Positions 59,206 through 64,000 of a stretch of 64,000 bases of DNA are shown piece by piece. Origin of the DNA: Phycisphaeraceae bacterium (GTDB lineage: Bacteria > Planctomycetota > Phycisphaerae > Phycisphaerales > UBA1924). The notes below the pieces were generated by a model. It saw only the letters and a list, made by a program, of their open reading frames with translations, had not been told where the DNA came from and did no database searches. The stretch's first letter is position 1. The number at the start of each line of letters is the position of its first letter. The position numbers and the translations under genes are program-made. The stretch covers positions 186,001 through 250,000 of the forward strand of contig JAHBXD010000004.1 of NCBI GenBank assembly GCA_019636695.1. Direction: 5' to 3'.

Positions 59206-60135
59206 TCAGGGCACCGCAACAAGCATGCTCGGTTGCAGGCGATCCGCCCGTCCGCCCGACCGCGTCGCAACGCTCTCTTTCAGCCCCGTGCCGTTATGCA
59301 GGTTGTACGGATGTCGGTCCCGCATCCGGCGCAACTCGAAACTGTCTCCCTTCGCCAGACCCGGGTCGTGGTCGCGCTGCGTGAATAGCCCGACCGTGAC
59401 CATGCTCCTCGTCGGGGCGTGATAGTAAAACGCCGGTTCACCTTGGCGGCGAAGGTCGACCGCCGCCTTCTCCGCCGCACGCCGATACTCGGCCAGCTCG
59501 CTCGGGCTGGGGTCCGACCTGTCGAGCCGACCGTAAATACCGATCTGAAGCGTGTACAAGGCGTCCGGCCGATGCCGCTCCTTCGCATGACGAAGGTCAT
59601 ACTCGGGCATTGTGCCGAATACTTCCGGAACCGGAGGCGGAGTCAGTAACGCCCGCGCATACGGCCGCTCAATCCCCACGACCATCCCCTGAATGCGTTC
59701 AAGCGCTGCCCGCGCGGCGGGGTCGTCAATCCTTTCGTACCGACCGATCGCCAGCACAATGCGATCTCCCCGACGCTCGAGGTACACATCAGGCAACTGA
59801 CCGGTCGAACGAGCCTGCTCCAGAGCGTTGGTAGCCGCGAGCCTACCCGACGGGGTGTCGGCAAAGTTGTTCAGTACGATCGACCACAACCCCCTTGTCG
59901 GCGCATCCGGAATCGCCGACCCTTCAACCACCCGCACCGGCGCTGCGCCGGCCTCGGGAATCGGATCGAATATCCGCCGGCTCTCCGCCGCGAAGTTCTG
60001 CGGCCGGGGTGAGCCTTGTGAAGGCGTCGGGGAAGACCCGCACGCACAAAGCACTAGGCCAAAAGTCCCCCAAACCAGGGGTGCCCACAAGATTCTGTTC
60101 CGCGTCCGGTTCCTGGTTATCATGTGTAAGGCCAT
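59206..60135 (-). CDS. Lipoprotein with SPOR-like repeats
   Basis: This is a lipoprotein of about 309 residues. The signal ILWAPLVWGTFGLVLCAC contains a lipobox-like LVLCAC. Two SPOR-like units can be seen: LWSIVLNNFADTPSGRLAAT with LPDVYLERRGDRIVLAIGRY, and DALYTLQIGIYGRLDRSD with EPAFYYHAPTRSMVTVGLFT. SPOR domains bind denuded peptidoglycan in other bacteria. The start is ATG 60135 or 60123; no clear ribosome site exists for either. TTGACA just upstream on this strand is a possible -35. It is divergent from flgM. Confidence 0.72.
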   Translation of the reverse strand: MALHMITRNRTRNRILWAPLVWGTFGLVLCACGSSPTPSQGSPRPQNFAAESRRIFDPIPEAGAAPVRVVEGSAIPDAPTRGLWSIVLNNFADTPSGRLAATNALEQARSTGQLPDVYLERRGDRIVLAIGRYERIDDPAARAALERIQGMVVGIERPYARALLTPPPVPEVFGTMPEYDLRHAKERHRPDALYTLQIGIYGRLDRSDPSPSELAEYRRAAEKAAVDLRRQGEPAFYYHAPTRSMVTVGLFTQRDHDPGLAKGDSFELRRMRDRHPYNLHNGTGLKESVATRSGGRADRLQPSMLVAVP

Positions 60136-60327
60136 GCTGTCAAAAGACTTACGGGTATTTTTCGTTTCTCAAACCTTTTGAAGCATCAGACGCAAGTCCG
60201 ACGATAGTTCAGGCACGAGGAGGGATGTACAACCGCTGGGCGGGAATGGAAGCGACGCCCAACACGTGGTGGTTCAACCAACGCAGGACGCGCTGGGTTG
60301 GGCCCGAAATCCAAAGGGAAGGTCGCC

Positions 60328-60621
60328 ATGTCCGATATTGCCCCCCTGAGTTCCACGGCGGTGAGCCGCCTAGGGCCGACAGGACGGATCACTGATCGCG
60401 AACCCGCCGATACGCCTCAACGCATCGCACGCGGCGAAGACCGTGTCGATCTCTCCGATGTCGCCCGATACCTGCAACGCACCAGCGAGGTTCCACCAAT
60501 GCGTGAGGAACTGGTCAACCGAATCCGCCAAGACATCGCCGCAGGAACCTATGACACTGCTGACAGGCTTGATCAGGCCCTCGACGCCATGATCGATCAC
60601 CTGAATTCCCTACCCGAATGA
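60328..60621 (+). CDS. flgM: FlgM-like anti-sigma-28 factor
   Basis: This is a small protein of 97 residues. The C-terminal half (DRVDLSDVARYLQRTS, VPPMREELVNRIRQDIAAGT, YDTADRLDQALDAMIDHLNS) matches FlgM, in particular VxxIRxxIAAGTYxxDxxxxAxxL. FlgM binds sigma-28 (FliA) until the flagellar hook is complete. AGGGAAGG precedes ATG 60328 well. No other flagellar genes lie in the window, so it is a solitary copy. Confidence 0.85.
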   Translation: MSDIAPLSSTAVSRLGPTGRITDREPADTPQRIARGEDRVDLSDVARYLQRTSEVPPMREELVNRIRQDIAAGTYDTADRLDQALDAMIDHLNSLPE

Positions 60622-60656
60622 CCGCGACCAAGGGTTTCCCTTGGATTGATGCTGAT

Positions 60657-61742
60657 TTAATCGTCCTTCACGGCGGCATCCCCTGATTCGGGGGGTGCCG
60701 CTTCCGTTTCGATGCCCAGCGGTCCAGCGACAGTCCACACGCCATGCGCCAAGGCGCGAACGAAGCGCGTGTACATCACCATGTCGAGCGTTTCGGGGGT
60801 GTCGCTCGGCTGGTGATAGTGCCGGCTGCGGAAGTTCGAGGTGTCGGCGAACTGAATCGCGGGCACCGCGAGCGGAATGAAAGAGGCATGGTCGGAGCGC
60901 AGTTGGTCAGGCAGATGGAACGCCATAAGCTCGTCGGCGCGAAGAATCTTCAGGTCCGGCTCGGCTTCGAGCATCGCCGCCGCGAGAGGATCCGTGAAAA
61001 CCCGGTCGCTCTGGATGCCGTTGAGCGCGATGAAATCGGCCGTTGTCGGCAGCAGGTTGCCGAGTCCGAAGAGTTCAACCTGCGGCGGCCACTGCTGGCT
61101 GCCCGGCTCGGACGAGTAATAGCCGACCCCGTCGAGGCTGATCATGCCGATGATCGTCTCGCGACCTTCTCGAAGCGCCGGCCGGGCGATCTGCGAAACA
61201 TATTCTCGCGAGCCGACCAGCCCGACTTCCTCGAGGTTGAAAAAGAGCAGCCGCACAGTTCGCGCCATGGGGCGGCCTTCGAGTACGCGGGCAAGCTCGA
61301 GCAACGCCGCTGTTCCTGAAGCGTTGTCGTCGGCGCCCGGCGATTGGGGCACGGCATCGAAGTGCGCACCGACGATCAGTACTTCCGAGGGCTTGCTTCG
61401 GCCGGGGATCTCAACCCAGATGTTCTTCCAGGTGCTCGGCGGGTTCTCGGCTCGCCGAGGTCGTGGCGCCCAGTCGAATTCCTGCGTATGAACCTCATAC
61501 CCCATTTCGGCCAGCGCCTGTTCCAGCCAGGCTTCGGTCTTTCGCAGTCCCTCAAGGTGCTCGGGTGATCCGTTTGCGGCTCGCTTGGCAGGCAAAGAAC
61601 GAATCGTCTCCATCAGCAGTTCTTCACTGATGGCTTTCGCAGGAAGGTCGAGCACCGCCGCGCTCGGGTCGTGCAATGCCGGGCCATGCGCCAGGGCAAA
61701 CGACGCAAGTACACAGTGTGCCACAGAGAAAAGAGTGCTCAT
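60657..61742 (-). CDS. M28-family zinc aminopeptidase, exported
   Basis: This is a peptidase of 361 residues. ATG 61742 gives signal peptide TLFSVAHCVLASFALAHG; the longer frame from 61832 begins inside the DAHP synthase stop and is rejected. Zinc ligands are in order: GAHFDAVPQSPGADDNASGT (His, Asp), FFNLEEVGLVGSREY (catalytic and ligand Glu), MISLDGVGYY (Asp), RSRHYHQPSDTPETLD (His). It probably cleaves peptides in the periplasm. The C-terminus is short and acidic. Confidence 0.9.
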   Translation of the reverse strand: MSTLFSVAHCVLASFALAHGPALHDPSAAVLDLPAKAISEELLMETIRSLPAKRAANGSPEHLEGLRKTEAWLEQALAEMGYEVHTQEFDWAPRPRRAENPPSTWKNIWVEIPGRSKPSEVLIVGAHFDAVPQSPGADDNASGTAALLELARVLEGRPMARTVRLLFFNLEEVGLVGSREYVSQIARPALREGRETIIGMISLDGVGYYSSEPGSQQWPPQVELFGLGNLLPTTADFIALNGIQSDRVFTDPLAAAMLEAEPDLKILRADELMAFHLPDQLRSDHASFIPLAVPAIQFADTSNFRSRHYHQPSDTPETLDMVMYTRFVRALAHGVWTVAGPLGIETEAAPPESGDAAVKDD

Positions 61743-61831
61743 ACAGGCAAGTGTAGCGGTCGGGTATGCCCGCGCGGGTGATTGCGGCAGCGCACACGCG
61801 GGCCGTCGCCAGGGCGAGCGAGGGGAAGGCA

Positions 61832-63214
61832 TCAGTTCCCGAGTTTGCGCGAGAGAAGAAAGGCCATCTCAAGCGCCTGCTGATAATTCAGTCGCGGATC
61901 GCACAAGGTGGCATAGTTGTTGTTCAGGTCGGCTTCGGTCACGCCGCTTGCGCCTCCGATGCACTCGGTGACATCGTCGCCGGTGAGTTCAAAATGCACG
62001 CCTCCGAGCCATGAACCCAGGCGTCGATGAATATCGATCGTCCGATCAAGTTCCTCAAGAATCGCATTGAACGACCGAGTCTTGCGCCCGTCCGGGGCGG
62101 GGGCGGTGTTGCCGTGCATCGGGTCGCAGACCCAGAGCACGCGCTTGCCCGCCGAACGCACGATCTCGACCAACCCCGGCAGGGTGGCGTTGACGTTATC
62201 GGCGCCCATGCGCGTGATGACCACCAACTTGCCCGGGGCGTTTATGGGGTTCAGACGATCAACCAGCCTCAGCAGGTCGATCGGGTCGGTTCCAGCCCCG
62301 ATCTTGAGACCAACGGGGTTGGCGATCCCGCGGAAATACTCGACATGCGCACCGTCAAGCTGGCGTGTGCGTTCCCCGATCCAGGGGAGGTGTGTCGAGA
62401 GGTTGTACCACCCCTCGCGCCGCGGCACCTGCCTCGTCAGGGCCGTTTCATATTCGAGCACAAGCCCCTCGTGGCTGGTGTAGAACGTCGTCCGCGAAAG
62501 GTCGTCCACGCTTCGCTCACCCAGGGCCTCCATGAACCGCAGCGACGAGGCCAGTTCACGGCTCATCGCTTCATATTGCCGCCGGACTTCCTCGGAAAGG
62601 CTCGCGTGGGCGAAGAATGAGAGGTTCCAATATTCGGGGTGGTGCAGGTCCGCAAACCCGGCATCGCAGAGCGAGCGAACAAAATTCAGCGTCATCGCGG
62701 CATGCTGGTACGCCTCTACCAGTCGGCCGGGATCAGGCCGCCGCGCTTCAGGTGTGAAGGCGGGGCGATTGATCATGTCGCCGAAGTAGCTCGGCAACGA
62801 GCGGGGAGCGCCGTCGACCAGCCGGGTCTCGAAGGGGTGCGAGCGCGGCTTGGCATACTGGCCCGCGAACCGGCCCACGCGAATGACGGGCCTCCGGATG
62901 CCATAGGCCAACACCAGGGCCATCTGCAGCAGGATTTTCAGACGGCTTGTCACGCTCTCGGCGCTGCAGTCGTCAAGCCTTTCGGCACAGTCCCCCCCCT
63001 GAAGAAGGAAACGCCGGCCCTCCTGGGCCTCAGCGATCAGCGTCTTGAGGCGCTCAATTTCCCAACTGGTCACCAGCGGCGGAAACTGCGCGAGGCGGGC
63101 CGTGGCGCTCGCGACGGCTTCCGCCTGCGGATAGGGGATGGGCTGAGCATCCGGCCGCATCCGCCAGGAATCGGGGCTCCAGGCGGGGGCATGAACATGT
63201 GGAAGGGTCGTCAC
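61832..63214 (-). CDS. Class II 3-deoxy-D-arabino-heptulosonate 7-phosphate synthase
   Basis: This is the first enzyme of the shikimate pathway, joining PEP and erythrose 4-phosphate; 460 residues, the length of plant-type class II enzymes. Motifs: FLLQGGDCAERLDD (metal Cys), RPVIRVGRFAGQYAKPRSHP, INRPAFTPEARRPDPGRLVE, LNFVRSLCDAGFADLHHPEY, TSHEGLVLEYE, NPVGLKIGAGTDP, VITRMGADNV, VCDPMHGNTA (metal His), HFELTGDDVTECIGG. GTG 63214 starts it. It feeds aromatic amino acids, including tryptophan. Confidence 0.96.
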   Translation of the reverse strand: MTTLPHVHAPAWSPDSWRMRPDAQPIPYPQAEAVASATARLAQFPPLVTSWEIERLKTLIAEAQEGRRFLLQGGDCAERLDDCSAESVTSRLKILLQMALVLAYGIRRPVIRVGRFAGQYAKPRSHPFETRLVDGAPRSLPSYFGDMINRPAFTPEARRPDPGRLVEAYQHAAMTLNFVRSLCDAGFADLHHPEYWNLSFFAHASLSEEVRRQYEAMSRELASSLRFMEALGERSVDDLSRTTFYTSHEGLVLEYETALTRQVPRREGWYNLSTHLPWIGERTRQLDGAHVEYFRGIANPVGLKIGAGTDPIDLLRLVDRLNPINAPGKLVVITRMGADNVNATLPGLVEIVRSAGKRVLWVCDPMHGNTAPAPDGRKTRSFNAILEELDRTIDIHRRLGSWLGGVHFELTGDDVTECIGGASGVTEADLNNNYATLCDPRLNYQQALEMAFLLSRKLGN

Positions 63215-63349
63215 GCGATGGTCTCTCGTGGGGTGGCGATCAGGAAGAATCGACCTCCCGACACGCCGAACGTGCGCTTCTCAAGCAAACTTTCGTGAAA
63301 AACTGATCTTTGCTCGCGGATCGGACGATGGCCAGAGTCGTCGAGAGTT

Positions 63350-63368
63350 ATCCCACATGGGGTGGGAT
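63350..63368 (+). promoter_or_regulatory. Short hairpin upstream of histone-like gene
   Basis: ATCCCAC (63350-63356) and GTGGGAT (63362-63368) form a perfect 7-bp stem with 5-nt loop, about 110 bp before the start codon. It may be a 5'-leader structure or an operator. The rest of this 263-bp gap shows no clear promoter. Confidence 0.4.
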
Positions 63369-63477
63369 CCCGACCAGACTCGCCGAGGCGGTAGGAAACG
63401 CCCGGCAGCAGGGGACGGCGGGACACGCCATTCAAAGCACGAGCCGCCCTGCAAACCACCGACAAGGAGCGTTTTCA

Positions 63478-63897
63478 ATGCCGACCCGTTCGAACAACCG
63501 CCGCACGAGCGCCCGCCGCACGAGCAAAACCGCCCGGACGACGACCCGTCGCACTCCGCGCGCTTCCTCAAAACGCACCGGCGCCAAGGCAACTGCCACC
63601 CGCCGCACTACGGCCAAGCGCACAACCACCAAGCGGACGACGACCAAGACCGCGACCAAGCGCACCGCGACCAAGCGCACCGCCACCAAGCGGCCGACCG
63701 CGAAGCGCACCACGGCGAAGCGTACGACCGCCAAGCGGACCGCCACCAAGACCGCGACCAAGCGCACCACCGCTCGCAAGAACAACACCCGCAAGACCAA
63801 CGCGCGCAAGAACAACACCAACTCCACCTTCAAGTTCAACAACACCCTCGCGGCCAAGCCCACCTCGGCCCGCCGCACGGCTCGCAAGGCTGCCTGA
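63478..63897 (+). CDS. Histone-H1-like basic nucleoid protein
   Basis: This is a protein of 139 residues composed almost only of Lys, Arg, Thr, Ala, Ser and Asn. Five-residue repeats of the type TTAKR, TTTKR, TATKR run from about 40 to 95. They are followed by an Asn-rich part (KNNTRKTNARKNNTNSTFKF) and a basic end. This is the pattern of H1-like C-terminal-domain proteins that condense DNA. ACAAGGAGC precedes ATG 63478. The DNA repeats make it prone to length change. Confidence 0.88.
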   Translation: MPTRSNNRRTSARRTSKTARTTTRRTPRASSKRTGAKATATRRTTAKRTTTKRTTTKTATKRTATKRTATKRPTAKRTTAKRTTAKRTATKTATKRTTARKNNTRKTNARKNNTNSTFKFNNTLAAKPTSARRTARKAA

Positions 63898-63922
63898 GCC
63901 GACCCGATCACGGACGATCACG

Positions 63923-63966
63923 ACGGCGCTGCGGATGGAACAGTCCGCAGTGCCGTTTCGTCTTTT
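63923..63966 (+). terminator. Intrinsic terminator of histone-like gene
   Basis: ACGGCGCTGCGGA (63923-63935) pairs with TCCGCAGTGCCGT (63944-63956), 13 bp with one G-T, 8-nt loop, followed by TTCGTCTTTT. It lies 25 bp after the stop codon. Confidence 0.85.
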
Positions 63967-64000
63967 GCGCGGCGGCCGAACGTACCATCCCCCCGCTTGG

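Noticed and set aside
60136-60327. Sigma-28 promoter upstream of flgM
   Set aside because: TCAAACCT and a CGACGATAG-like element exist, but the spacing is about 20 nt instead of 11, so the match is not convincing.
1-64000. CRISPR arrays, rRNA, tRNA, transposons, integrases or phage genes
   Set aside because: I looked for regular short repeats, tRNA-like folds and characteristic protein motifs in all gaps and frames and saw none. A weak or unusual tRNA could still be missed by eye.

Overview
The window is GC-rich, gene-dense bacterial chromosome with short intergenic gaps and many ATGA/GTGA start-stop overlaps. Several traits point to Planctomycetota, most likely class Phycisphaerae. There are paired dockerin-like repeats ending in Gly-Cys-Pro on secreted proteins, a PEP-CTERM-like tail on a beta-repeat protein, a large Ser/Thr kinase with a degenerate repeat C-terminus, a Lys/Arg/Thr-rich histone-H1-like protein, a divergent ClpS, and separated pieces of type IV pilus and type II secretion machinery. 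This assignment comes from gene content only. I saw no rRNA, tRNA, CRISPR array, insertion sequence or prophage.

Layout. 1-3123: a truncated repeat protein and an RsbU-like phosphatase. 3142-7040 (minus): three secreted proteins with paired dockerin-like anchors. 7403-15346 (plus): one tightly overlapping operon of sensor kinase, STAS protein, GspE/PilB ATPase, GspF/PilC and PilM-N-O-P-like proteins. 15483-21581: Ser/Thr kinase, beta-repeat surface protein, lipoprotein, Nudix hydrolase. 21717-26644: two NfeD-family membrane proteins, a variant HD-GYP protein, an EF-hand protein. 26695-30998: TrpRS, a tryptophan 2,3-dioxygenase family protein, a ClpS variant and a DinB-fold protein. 31064-34022 (minus): GlyRS translationally coupled to a GHKL ATPase, followed by a DUF4325-like STAS protein. 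34091-42715 (minus): a type II secretion/pseudopilin operon (F-G-I-J-K-C-L-M-like plus a TPR lipoprotein). 42930-46500: LuxR-type regulator, threonine-dehydrogenase-like enzyme, Fic protein. 46812-54038: LptF/G permease, GH57 enzyme, DASS symporter, IspD, methyltransferase, nitroreductase. 54250-63897: ECF sigma unit, large secreted proteins, FlgM, M28 peptidase, class II DAHP synthase, histone-like protein.

How the parts fit. The plus-strand pilus operon has the ATPase and assembly platform but no pilin or secretin. The minus-strand operon has pseudopilins and platform but no ATPase or secretin, so the two may be complementary or may share the ATPase. The RsbU-like phosphatase and the STAS protein could form a partner-switching pair.

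The most unusual places are: the GlyRS with a long lower-GC segment between its two zinc-ribbon cysteine pairs and a GHKL/STAS pair attached to its stop codon; the ClpS with altered N-degron pocket residues beside two tryptophan enzymes; the Fic gene with a perfect palindrome over a promoter that would give an almost leaderless mRNA; and a threonine-dehydrogenase-like enzyme without its structural-zinc cysteines.
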